DNA of 6,181 nucleotides from Flavobacteriaceae bacterium. Its GTDB lineage: Bacteria > Bacteroidota > Bacteroidia > Flavobacteriales > Flavobacteriaceae. A model generated the notes under the pieces. That model was not told where the DNA came from and did no database searches. It saw only the letters and a list, made by a program, of their open reading frames with translations. Numbering within the stretch: the first letter of the stretch is position 1; every line of letters starts with the position of its first letter. This document shows positions 1 to 6,181 of the stretch, in pieces. Both the position numbers and the translations under genes were made by a program. The stretch covers positions 1 to 6,181 of the forward strand of contig NZDM01000003.1 in NCBI GenBank assembly GCA_002690085.1, written 5' to 3'.

Positions 1-732
1 AAAAAAAATCTACCTATTCCTTCAGAACTTCCAGAGCAGGAATGGCCCATCAATTATGAAAAAAATATGGATCTTTTAAGATGTATCGCAGCCATAGATG
101 AGTCGTTAGGAGAAGTGTTAAAAACACTTGAGGCTCTTGGTGAATTGGACAACACTGTAATTATTTACAGCAGTGATAATGGCTATTTTTTAGGGGAGCA
201 CACATTTAACGACAAGCGTTTGGCTTATGAAAATTCCATGCGCGTTCCCATGCTCATTCGCTATCCAAAATTAATAAAGCAAAAAACGGTTGTGAAGCAG
301 CAATGTCTTAACATTGACATAGCGCCTACAATTTTGGACATGGCAGGTGTTGAAATTCCTGGCTATATGCAGGGTGATTCTATGTTAAATTTATTGAATG
401 GGGGTTCAGGAGATAAATGGAGAACTTCTATTTTATTTGAATATTATTTAGATACCTATTGGCCTTATGCGGGTCCTAATCAGATTGCGGTTCGCACTGA
501 TCGCTATAAATTGGTGGACGCATTTCTTAAAAATGATATTGATGAATTATATGATCTTAAAAATGATCCCGGAGAAATGGTTAACTTGATTAATTCAGAG
601 GCATACGATGCAATTGAATTAAATCTTAGGCAAGAAGCTAAAAATTTAATGGCTCAATTTAAGTACATAGCCGACCGCGATTGGTGGCTTAGAAAGGTAC
701 TGAAAGAGAAAAATATTAAAAAGAATAAATAA
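1..732 (+). CDS. Type I (S1 family) sulfatase, C-terminal part, 5' end outside window
   Basis: This is the C-terminal 243 codons of a sulfatase, which hydrolyses sulfate esters, here probably on a glycan. The frame is open from base 1. The ATG at 67 is internal, because codons 1-22 continue the fold without a stop, so the true start and the formylglycine motif lie upstream. Visible family signs, numbered from base 1: an AAIDESLGEVL helix, then a strand ending in SDNG (residues 58-61), whose Asp-Asn pair normally binds the active-site calcium. GEH and DKR follow, with Lys72 matching the conserved sulfate-binding lysine, then a SMRVPMLIRYP strand. The C-terminal subdomain carries the usual AVRTDRYKLV and ELYDLKNDPGEMVNL segments. 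The protein ends in a lysine-rich tail. The stop lies 6 bases before the susC start, indicating one transcript. Family assignment is firm; subfamily and substrate cannot be told from this part, and localisation is unknown because the N-terminus is missing. Confidence 0.93.
   Translation, partial: KKNLPIPSELPEQEWPINYEKNMDLLRCIAAIDESLGEVLKTLEALGELDNTVIIYSSDNGYFLGEHTFNDKRLAYENSMRVPMLIRYPKLIKQKTVVKQQCLNIDIAPTILDMAGVEIPGYMQGDSMLNLLNGGSGDKWRTSILFEYYLDTYWPYAGPNQIAVRTDRYKLVDAFLKNDIDELYDLKNDPGEMVNLINSEAYDAIELNLRQEAKNLMAQFKYIADRDWWLRKVLKEKNIKKNK
172..216 (+). other. Sulfatase metal and sulfate-binding motif (SDNG...GEH...DK)
   Basis: This stretch encodes SDNG, then GEH, then DK. In S1 sulfatases the Asp-Asn pair (here 175-180) ligates calcium and the following lysine (here 214-216) contacts the substrate sulfate. 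Both are present, so this half of the active site looks intact. The roles are taken from family knowledge, not shown here. Confidence 0.8.
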
Positions 733-738
733 AATAAT

Positions 739-807
739 ATGAGGTATAATTATTCAAAGAAGCTTTTGATATTGATAGTTTCAATATTTACAATGACTTT
801 GTCAGCT
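739..807 (+). other. Signal peptide of the SusC-like protein
   Basis: Residues 1-23 show a basic n-region (Arg2, Lys7, Lys8), a hydrophobic core LLILIVSIF and a polar end TMTLSA. Cleavage is expected between Ala23 and Gln24, the signal peptidase I pattern usual for SusC proteins, and leaves an N-terminal glutamine. There is no lipobox cysteine. The exact cleavage point is predicted by eye. Confidence 0.8.
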
Positions 808-3800
808 CAAAGTTTAGAAGTTTCTGGTAAAGTCATTGAAAAAGAAACCAATATTCCGCTGGCAGGGGCCACCATCATCATCAAGGATACTAACACAGGT
901 GTCAGCTCTGATTTTGATGGGAATTTTAAAATCACTGTCCAAAAAGGACATGTTTTAATCGTTTCTTATGTGGGCTTTAAAAACATAGAAATTGAAGTTC
1001 AGCAATCAGAAGTTATCGCTTTAATGGAACCAAGTCTTGATGCCTTGGACGAAGTAACTATTAGTGTGGGTTATTTTGATGTCAGTAAAAAAGATCTTTC
1101 AGGCTCTATCACCCAGCTTAAAACGCAACAGTTAGAGCAAAACAGAGCCGCAACCTTAGAAAGTTTATTGCAAGGACAAGTGGCAGGGGTTGTTGTGACT
1201 GAAAGCGCAGAACCGGGGGGTGGAATCGGTATTTCTATTCGCGGCACCAATTCCATGCTTGGTGGGACCCAACCTTTATATGTCCTGGATGGAATTCCAA
1301 TCAATCCAGTTTCCGACGCCGAAGGCAATGGTAATTCGGGAGGGGCACAGAGTTCTTTAAGTTTTATCAATCCCAACGACATTGAAAAAATGGAGATTTT
1401 AAAAGATGCTGCTGCCACTGCTGTTTATGGTGCAAGGGGTGCCAATGGCGTGGTGTTGATTACTACCAAGTCTGCGAATAAGAACAAAGGGAAAGATAAA
1501 ATATCCTTTACATTTGACAGCTATCTTACCACGGTAAGAGAAAAATTAAATGTATTGGATGGCCCAGGCTTTGAATCATATATGAACCAACGTTCTTTAA
1601 ATCAAATATACCAGGAAATAACAAACCCTGATAGATCTGGTGGCGCCTTTGATGGTTCACAAGCCCTAACCGTTGATAATTATCCCGAAATTGAAGATTA
1701 TTCAGTTCCATATCCAGAGTCGACTGGAATTAGTACCGACTGGCAAGATGAAACTTATCAATTGGCCCAAACAAATTCTTATAATCTAAGTTACAGAGGC
1801 GGAGACTTTAAGAAAAATTACGCACTCAGTTTGGGTATATTTGACCAAGAAGGGGTGATTGTAAATACCACAAACAAACGCGTTTTTTTAAATTCAAGTG
1901 TAAAAAGAAAAGCTTTCAATGATAAAATTGATATATACGCCAGAACCAATGTTTCACACAAGAAGGGTAATGCCTCCTCGGTAGGTAATGGACAGGTGTT
2001 TATGCAAAAAAGTGTGGTATCTCAGTTGTTGCAATTTCAGCCTATTTATTCTTTGCTAGAAACTGGGGAGAACGATGATATTTATTCTGCCTTGAACGAA
2101 GGGGATTTAATTTCAAACCCCTACACTCTGGCAAAATATGTTGTCGATGAAAAAAAATCATTCACTTTTAGACAAGCCTTATCTATTGTTGGTAAAATAA
2201 CCCCAAAACTAACAGCTACTTTGAGAGGCGCTTTTGATTATCAGAAGAACACCCGCGATAATTATTACCCTACCAATACAACTAGGGGCTATATAAATAA
2301 TGGGGAGGCTTCACAATCTTATTCAGAAAATAGGAAAATTTATGCTGAGGGGAATCTTCGTTACAGAAATCGATTCAACGCCCATAGAATTGATGCGACC
2401 TTGGTAACAACATATGAGCAAAACACCATCCGTTCATTGTTTAATAAAGCAACGGGATTTGCCAATGACAATACCACTTTCTATAATTTCAATGCAGCAG
2501 ATGAGATTTTTGTCCCTATATCTCAATATCGAGAAATTGGGTTGTTGTCTGCTTTGACAAGAGTTGGATATAATTACAATAGAAAATATTTTATTGATGT
2601 CAATGCGCGCATTGATGCTTCTTCCAAGTTTGCTGAAAATAAAAAAAGTGCCATATTTCCTTCTGTGGCCATCTCTTGGGCGCTTTCAAAAGAACGCTTC
2701 ATAAGAAGAATCAAGCAAATTAATAATTTAAAACTTCGTTTATCTTATGGTAAAACAGGAAGTAATCCAATCTCTCCATATCAATCCTTAGCACTGATGA
2801 GCCCGATTCGCTATAATTTTGACGATGAATTGGTGATAGGATTTTATGAACAGAATCTTGAAAATGATAATTTAACATGGGAAACGACCGATCAATTTAA
2901 TGTTGGATTGGATATTGGTATGTTTGATTCAAGGCTTAATATTACATTAGATGCATATCATAAATTAACCTATGATTTGCTTCAAAATGTAAATTTACCG
3001 GCCTCAAATGGCTATGCTACCCGTGTTGATAATTTTGGCGAAATAGAAAACAAAGGATATGAAATTGGTTTGCAAGCTGAAATGGTTAAGAATGATAATT
3101 TTAGTTGGGATTTGAATTCAACTTTTAGTCTTAACAGAAATAAACTCGTTAAACTCAATTCTAATTTAGATTACCAATTAGGACCATCTATAGGATTTGC
3201 TCAAGCCCGTCCCATTATGTTTATGGTTGGTCAACCTTTGGGTGTTTTTTGGGGTGCTGAGACCGACGGTATTTTTGAAAATTGGGAACAAGCCAATGCC
3301 AGCGGTATTCCCAATGCGGCTCCGGGAGAAATTAATTATGTGAACCATCATGTAGATTACGATGCCTCTGGTGATCCGTCGGAAAACCAAATCATTGATT
3401 TTGAAGATTATGTTAAAATTGGAGATCCGAATCCAGATTATAATTTTTCCATTGGAAGTGAATTTAAATACAAAAATTGGGATCTTAACCTTCTATTTAC
3501 AGGCCAAAAAGGAGGTGACTTATTTTGGGTAGATTCTTGGCAATTGAGTGGCCTTTTTAGAACCCGAAATCACTTGTCAGATTCTTTTGAAAACTCTTGG
3601 AGAGCCCCAATAGCGTATTCCAACGGGACCCTTGTTTATGATCCGGCTGTCGGAAATACAACTGGAGCAGCCCATCCGGCGGCTATTGTTAACAATGGAA
3701 ACCGCAATACCCCTTCTGATAGACAGGTGTTCGATGCTTCATTTTTTAGACTCAAAAACATTAATCTTGGCTATAATTTTAATTTTAAAAATGGAAAATC

Positions 3801-3966
3801 ACTTCGACTATATGTTTCTGGGCAGAATCTAGTGACATGGACGAATTACCCCGGATATGATCCAGAGGTTCAAACTTATACAAAAAACCCTCAAAGAAGA
3901 GGGGTAGACTTTGGAACCTATCCAGGAACAAAGTCTTATATATTTGGATTAAGACTTAATTATTAA
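739..3966 (+). CDS. SusC/RagA-family TonB-dependent outer-membrane transporter
   Basis: This 1075-residue protein is the outer-membrane channel that imports glycan fragments captured by its SusD partner, powered by TonB-ExbBD. Order of parts: signal peptide (residues 1-23, KKLLILIVSIFTMTLSA, then Gln24); carboxypeptidase-D regulatory-like domain (about 27-97, with GKVIEKETNIPLAGA and VSYVGF); Ton-box/linker region (about 103-123); plug domain (about 124-245) with IRGTNS, LYVLDGIPI and the SusC signature DIEKMEILKDAAA followed by VYGARGANGV; and a long 22-strand-type beta-barrel to the C-terminus. The barrel includes the typical FDASFFRLKNINLGYNF segment and a final strand ending in aromatic Tyr. 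There is no N-terminal STN domain, so it is not the type that signals through an anti-sigma factor. Length is typical. The ATG at 739 gives a clean signal peptide; its leader (AATAAT) has no Shine-Dalgarno, as is common in this phylum. The susD gene follows after 11 bases. Substrate is inferred as a sulfated glycan only from the neighbouring sulfatases. Confidence 0.97.
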   Translation: MRYNYSKKLLILIVSIFTMTLSAQSLEVSGKVIEKETNIPLAGATIIIKDTNTGVSSDFDGNFKITVQKGHVLIVSYVGFKNIEIEVQQSEVIALMEPSLDALDEVTISVGYFDVSKKDLSGSITQLKTQQLEQNRAATLESLLQGQVAGVVVTESAEPGGGIGISIRGTNSMLGGTQPLYVLDGIPINPVSDAEGNGNSGGAQSSLSFINPNDIEKMEILKDAAATAVYGARGANGVVLITTKSANKNKGKDKISFTFDSYLTTVREKLNVLDGPGFESYMNQRSLNQIYQEITNPDRSGGAFDGSQALTVDNYPEIEDYSVPYPESTGISTDWQDETYQLAQTNSYNLSYRGGDFKKNYALSLGIFDQEGVIVNTTNKRVFLNSSVKRKAFNDKIDIYARTNVSHKKGNASSVGNGQVFMQKSVVSQLLQFQPIYSLLETGENDDIYSALNEGDLISNPYTLAKYVVDEKKSFTFRQALSIVGKITPKLTATLRGAFDYQKNTRDNYYPTNTTRGYINNGEASQSYSENRKIYAEGNLRYRNRFNAHRIDATLVTTYEQNTIRSLFNKATGFANDNTTFYNFNAADEIFVPISQYREIGLLSALTRVGYNYNRKYFIDVNARIDASSKFAENKKSAIFPSVAISWALSKERFIRRIKQINNLKLRLSYGKTGSNPISPYQSLALMSPIRYNFDDELVIGFYEQNLENDNLTWETTDQFNVGLDIGMFDSRLNITLDAYHKLTYDLLQNVNLPASNGYATRVDNFGEIENKGYEIGLQAEMVKNDNFSWDLNSTFSLNRNKLVKLNSNLDYQLGPSIGFAQARPIMFMVGQPLGVFWGAETDGIFENWEQANASGIPNAAPGEINYVNHHVDYDASGDPSENQIIDFEDYVKIGDPNPDYNFSIGSEFKYKNWDLNLLFTGQKGGDLFWVDSWQLSGLFRTRNHLSDSFENSWRAPIAYSNGTLVYDPAVGNTTGAAHPAAIVNNGNRNTPSDRQVFDASFFRLKNINLGYNFNFKNGKSLRLYVSGQNLVTWTNYPGYDPEVQTYTKNPQRRGVDFGTYPGTKSYIFGLRLNY
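1045..1107 (+). other. Ton-box/linker region of the SusC-like protein
   Basis: Residues 103-123 link the carboxypeptidase-like domain to the plug. The first half (LDEVTISVGY) matches the usual DEVVVVGYG segment of SusC proteins, which contains the TonB-contacting stretch. The second half reads FDVSKKDLSGS where SusC proteins usually have GTQKKSDLTGS or similar. The position is sound; the exact TonB-contacting residues are inferred. Confidence 0.6.
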
Positions 3967-3977
3967 TACAATCAATT

Positions 3978-4040
3978 ATGAAAGTTAAAATATTGTTTAA
4001 AATAAAACTGTTACTGCTCTTGGTGTTTGTTAGTTCATGC
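3978..4040 (+). other. Lipoprotein signal peptide and lipobox of the SusD-like protein
   Basis: Residues 1-21 contain Lys2, Lys4, Lys8 and Lys10, a five-leucine hydrophobic core and the lipobox-like VSSC, with Cys21 (codon 4038-4040) as the lipid-modified residue after signal peptidase II cleavage. Lipoboxes in Bacteroidota are looser than in enterobacteria, so VSSC is acceptable. Confidence 0.85.
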
Positions 4041-5576
4041 GAAGTGCTTGATGAAACACCTTTTGTTCAAACAGACACGGATAATTATTATCAAAATTCA
4101 GAAGATGCTATTGATGGTTTAACGAGTGCCTATGCACGTTTAAAAAGTGGTAATGGGTATTATAAACAAAAATATTTATCAACACTTTTTGCAGCCTCAG
4201 ATCAAGGATTGTCAACATTTCTACTTAATAATTTTAAGAATGGAACTGTAACTTCTACGGATCCCAATATAGAGGATATTTGGAAAGATATTTATGTTGC
4301 CATTAGGGATGCCAACAATGTCATTGCTAATGTTCCTAACATTGATATGGACGAGTCTTTAAAATTGCGAGTCATAGGTGAAGCCAAATTTTTGAGAGCA
4401 CTGCATTATTTTAATCTTGTTCGTTGTTTTGGAGAGGTTCCTCTAAGGTTATCACCTGTGGAGGCTTCTGCGTCAGAACAAGGACTTGAGGTTTCCTCAA
4501 TTTCTGAAATATATGAAATTATAATTAGTGATTTAGAAGCAGCCAGCAGCGATTGTTGGAACAGAAATGAAATGGTAGGTACAGAAATTAACAATATCGG
4601 TCGTGTTACTAAAGCTGCTGCCAATGCATTGTTGGCTAAAGTTTATTTACGTATGGCTTCTTGTAAGCGAACTGCTATAGACGGAATCCTAGGCAACAAT
4701 AAGTATATAGAGTTATCTGAATCTCCTTCAGCCTATTACCAATTGGCTGCTGACCATTGCAATGCTTCTTTGTTGGACAGTGGGTTTATACTCAGTGGGA
4801 ATTTAGATCAGTATATTTCTATATTTGATGCCGATAATGGCAATAATCCTGAAATGTTATTTGATGTTCAGGGATCAGACGAAATTGGTCAGGGTACTGC
4901 AGTTTCAAATCTTTTTACCCCAAGAAATTCAGGCTTGAGCGGCACTGGATTTGGTGGCAGTAACAAATTAAAGCCCCGCTTTATTAATTTCCATTTAGAT
5001 AAAAATGATGCTAGATTTCAAAACACTATTTTAAAAGAATACCAAAATACAGTGCGGATATTTCAAATAAATAATGGCAGTACTGGCTACATCGGCACCC
5101 CATTAGACCCAACTTTAAACCCTTACACTTTATGGCAGGTTTGGACATCTAAATACATCGATAGTGGTGCCACAACCCCCTATACAAGTCGTCAAAATTG
5201 GCATATCATAAGGCTGGCAGATGTGTATTTGATGCGTGCGGAAGCCTTGGCGGAATTGAATCAAAATCCAGGTTTAGCTAATCAAGATATTAATGCGTTA
5301 AGATCTCGTGTTGGTATGGCTAATTTTGATGGTTCGTCATTGTCAATGGACGCTTTTAGAACAGCGCTTTTAAAAGAAAGAGCTGTAGAGCTGTACATGG
5401 AGGGGCATCGGTTTTTCGACCTCACACGCTTTGGAGTTTATGATGAATACTGTTCCAATGTTTTGGGGGCCACATCAAGTCAGTTTGTTCAAGGTGCCAT
5501 CGGCCAAAGACAGCCAGAGGATTATACATGGCCAATTCCCATTTCTGAAACCGCGGCGAACTCAAATATAAATTGA
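3978..5576 (+). CDS. SusD/RagB-family surface glycan-binding lipoprotein
   Basis: This 532-residue lipoprotein forms the lid of the SusCD complex and binds glycan at the cell surface. Signal peptide: Lys-rich start, LLLLLVFVSS core, lipidation Cys21. The mature protein begins CEVLDETPF, with acidic residues near the cysteine as in surface-export signals. The SusD N-terminal domain follows: DNYYQNSEDAIDGL (about 35-48), the TPR-like segment AKFLRALHYFNLVRCFGEVPL (136-156) and AANALLAKVYLRMA (214-227). The C-terminal domain holds HIIRLADVYLMRAEAL (409-424), INALRSRVGM (438-447) and LLKERAVELYMEGHRFFDLTRFG (464-486), ending WPIPISETAANSNIN. Two things are mildly odd: the usual end, NPNLTQNPGY or similar, stops short at NSNIN, and the mature chain has five cysteines besides Cys21 (150, 193, 229, 261, 492). 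It starts 11 bases after susC behind an A/T-rich leader with no Shine-Dalgarno, so translation is probably coupled to or shares its transcript with susC. Family certain; ligand unknown. Confidence 0.97.
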   Translation: MKVKILFKIKLLLLLVFVSSCEVLDETPFVQTDTDNYYQNSEDAIDGLTSAYARLKSGNGYYKQKYLSTLFAASDQGLSTFLLNNFKNGTVTSTDPNIEDIWKDIYVAIRDANNVIANVPNIDMDESLKLRVIGEAKFLRALHYFNLVRCFGEVPLRLSPVEASASEQGLEVSSISEIYEIIISDLEAASSDCWNRNEMVGTEINNIGRVTKAAANALLAKVYLRMASCKRTAIDGILGNNKYIELSESPSAYYQLAADHCNASLLDSGFILSGNLDQYISIFDADNGNNPEMLFDVQGSDEIGQGTAVSNLFTPRNSGLSGTGFGGSNKLKPRFINFHLDKNDARFQNTILKEYQNTVRIFQINNGSTGYIGTPLDPTLNPYTLWQVWTSKYIDSGATTPYTSRQNWHIIRLADVYLMRAEALAELNQNPGLANQDINALRSRVGMANFDGSSLSMDAFRTALLKERAVELYMEGHRFFDLTRFGVYDEYCSNVLGATSSQFVQGAIGQRQPEDYTWPIPISETAANSNIN

Positions 5577-5596
5577 TACCATAAGCTATTCATAAG

Positions 5597-5650
5597 ATGA
5601 GAATTCTTTTAATTTCCTTTTGTTTCATTTTTAGCCTAAATTTTAGTTGC
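5597..5650 (+). other. Probable lipoprotein signal of the second sulfatase
   Basis: Residues 1-18 run Met-Arg, then the hydrophobic ILLISFCFIFSLNF, then Ser17-Cys18, followed by SSAKSKASK. Cys18 (codon 5648-5650) is the best lipidation candidate. The lipobox is weak, with Asn at -3 and Phe at -2, so ordinary signal peptidase I cleavage nearby remains possible. Confidence 0.6.
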
Positions 5651-6181
5651 TCATCTGCTAAAAGCAAAGCTTCAAAGACGCCTCCGAATTTTATTTTGAT
5701 ATTATCTGACGATCAAGGATGGAACGGAACTTCTGTACAAATGATGGACAATTACCCTCAATCAAAAAGTGATTACCATGAGACGCCTAATTTAGAGTTA
5801 CTTGCTGAGCGCGGCATGCGGTTTTCTTCGGCATACGCCAGTGCTCCGGTCTGTTCACCCTCGCGATATAGTATTCAATTTGGACAGACACCAGCCCGTT
5901 TAAAAATGATTCGTGTGGGGATGAACACCAACCACATCCATCATGAAACTCCTTATACCATTCCCAAGCTTTTAAAAAAAATCGATCCTAGTTATAGGGC
6001 TGCACATTTTGGCAAATGGGGCATAGATGCGCATCCATCCGTACTAGGATATGATGAAAGTGATGGTGTCACTGGTAATAAAGACGGAGGCTTTAACCTT
6101 AAAGCAAATAAAAAACAGTGGCAAAATAACATTAGCGAAGATCCAAAAAAGATATTCAGCACAACGAAAAGAGCACTTAAT
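5597..6181 (+). CDS. Type I (S1 family) sulfatase, N-terminal part, 3' end outside window
   Basis: The frame is open for 195 codons from ATG 5597 to the window edge. This is the N-terminal part of a second sulfatase, probably a lipoprotein: hydrophobic residues 3-16, then Cys18 within LNFSC and a polar Ser/Lys linker. The catalytic domain begins NFILILSDDQGW, where Asp38-Asp39 are the expected calcium ligands. HETPNLELLAERGMRF leads to the formylglycine motif CSPSR (86-90); Cys86 is the residue oxidised to the catalytic aldehyde. HFGKWGID (137-144) holds the sulfate-binding Lys140. Two departures from the classical pattern are visible: QFGQ replaces LTGR after the CSPSR core, and Gly142 stands where many family members have His (GKWH). 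The gene begins 20 bases after susD, with no Shine-Dalgarno and the ATG directly abutting CATAAG, so it likely belongs to the same operon. It would desulfate the imported or surface-bound glycan; subfamily and substrate are not assignable by eye. Confidence 0.94.
   Translation, partial: MRILLISFCFIFSLNFSCSSAKSKASKTPPNFILILSDDQGWNGTSVQMMDNYPQSKSDYHETPNLELLAERGMRFSSAYASAPVCSPSRYSIQFGQTPARLKMIRVGMNTNHIHHETPYTIPKLLKKIDPSYRAAHFGKWGIDAHPSVLGYDESDGVTGNKDGGFNLKANKKQWQNNISEDPKKIFSTTKRALN
5852..5866 (+). other. Formylglycine (FGly) modification motif CSPSR
   Basis: These five codons encode Cys-Ser-Pro-Ser-Arg, matching the core C-x-P-x-R recognised by formylglycine-generating enzyme and also usable by anaerobic sulfatase-maturating enzymes. 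TGT at 5852-5854 is the catalytic Cys86. It marks the protein as a Cys-type sulfatase that needs a maturation enzyme encoded elsewhere; none is in this window. Confidence 0.9.

Larger units (their letters stand above)
1..6181 (+). other. Sulfatase-susC-susD-sulfatase operon segment (PUL fragment)
   Basis: Four same-strand genes are separated by only 6, 11 and 20 bases (733-738, 3967-3977, 5577-5596). These gaps are too short to hold a full promoter or a stem-loop terminator, and I see neither in them. A tandem susC-susD pair defines a polysaccharide utilisation locus in Bacteroidota. Both ends of the operon, any regulator, and any glycoside hydrolases or lyases lie outside the window. Confidence 0.82.

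Noticed and set aside
67..69. ATG at 67 as the start of the first sulfatase
   Set aside because: The frame is open back to base 1, the encoded part lacks a signal peptide and the whole formylglycine half of the domain, and the upstream residues fit a continuing sulfatase. It is an internal methionine of a truncated gene.
1071..1418. 115-codon open frame on the minus strand inside susC
   Set aside because: It lies wholly antisense to the conserved SusC plug domain, and its translation has no recognisable domain. It is a shadow of the real gene; the same applies to the minus-strand frames at 1526-1711, 3178-3390 and 4406-4624 and the plus-strand frame at 3632-3832.
2150..2157. A8 homopolymer in susC, with similar A8 runs at 1-8 and 5974-5981, as possible phase-variation sites
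   Set aside because: All frames read through intact, and runs of this length are expected from Lys codons in an AT-rich genome. Nothing indicates programmed slippage.
5580..5596. CATAAG direct repeat (5580-5585 and 5591-5596) before the second sulfatase
   Set aside because: Six bases repeated once in a 20-base AT-rich gap is compatible with chance. It does not form a hairpin and resembles no known operator.
1..6181. One sulfatase gene split by insertion of susCD, with its two parts at the window ends
   Set aside because: The C-terminal part is on the left and the N-terminal part on the right, the reverse of what an insertion would give. Both are open to the window edge, so they are two separate genes cut by the window.

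Overview
The window is AT-rich and almost entirely coding. It reads as a fragment of a polysaccharide utilisation locus (PUL) from a member of the Bacteroidota, most likely a flavobacterium. The evidence is an adjacent SusC-like TonB-dependent receptor and SusD-like lipoprotein, which are a hallmark of that phylum, together with start codons that lack Shine-Dalgarno sequences and sit behind A/T-rich leaders. Species and habitat cannot be read from the sequence. The sulfatase content would fit a marine or mucosal degrader of sulfated glycans.

Layout, all on the + strand: (1) the 3' part of a type I sulfatase gene, cut by the left edge (1-732); (2) a complete SusC/RagA-type outer-membrane transporter (739-3966); (3) a complete SusD/RagB-type surface glycan-binding lipoprotein (3978-5576); (4) the 5' part of a second sulfatase gene, probably a lipoprotein, cut by the right edge (5597-6181). 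The gaps are 6, 11 and 20 bases, so the four genes are probably co-transcribed. No internal promoter, terminator, RNA gene, mobile element or repeat array was found, and no non-coding stretch exceeds 20 bases.

Inferred function: SusD captures an oligosaccharide at the cell surface and SusC imports it with TonB energy. The two flanking sulfatases remove sulfate esters before or after import. The substrate is probably a sulfated polysaccharide, but no glycoside hydrolase, lyase or regulator lies in the window, so its identity is open. I see no evidence of a new kind of system. The most notable points are a SusCD pair bracketed by two sulfatases, departures from the classical pattern around the active site of the second sulfatase, and a SusD that ends a little early.
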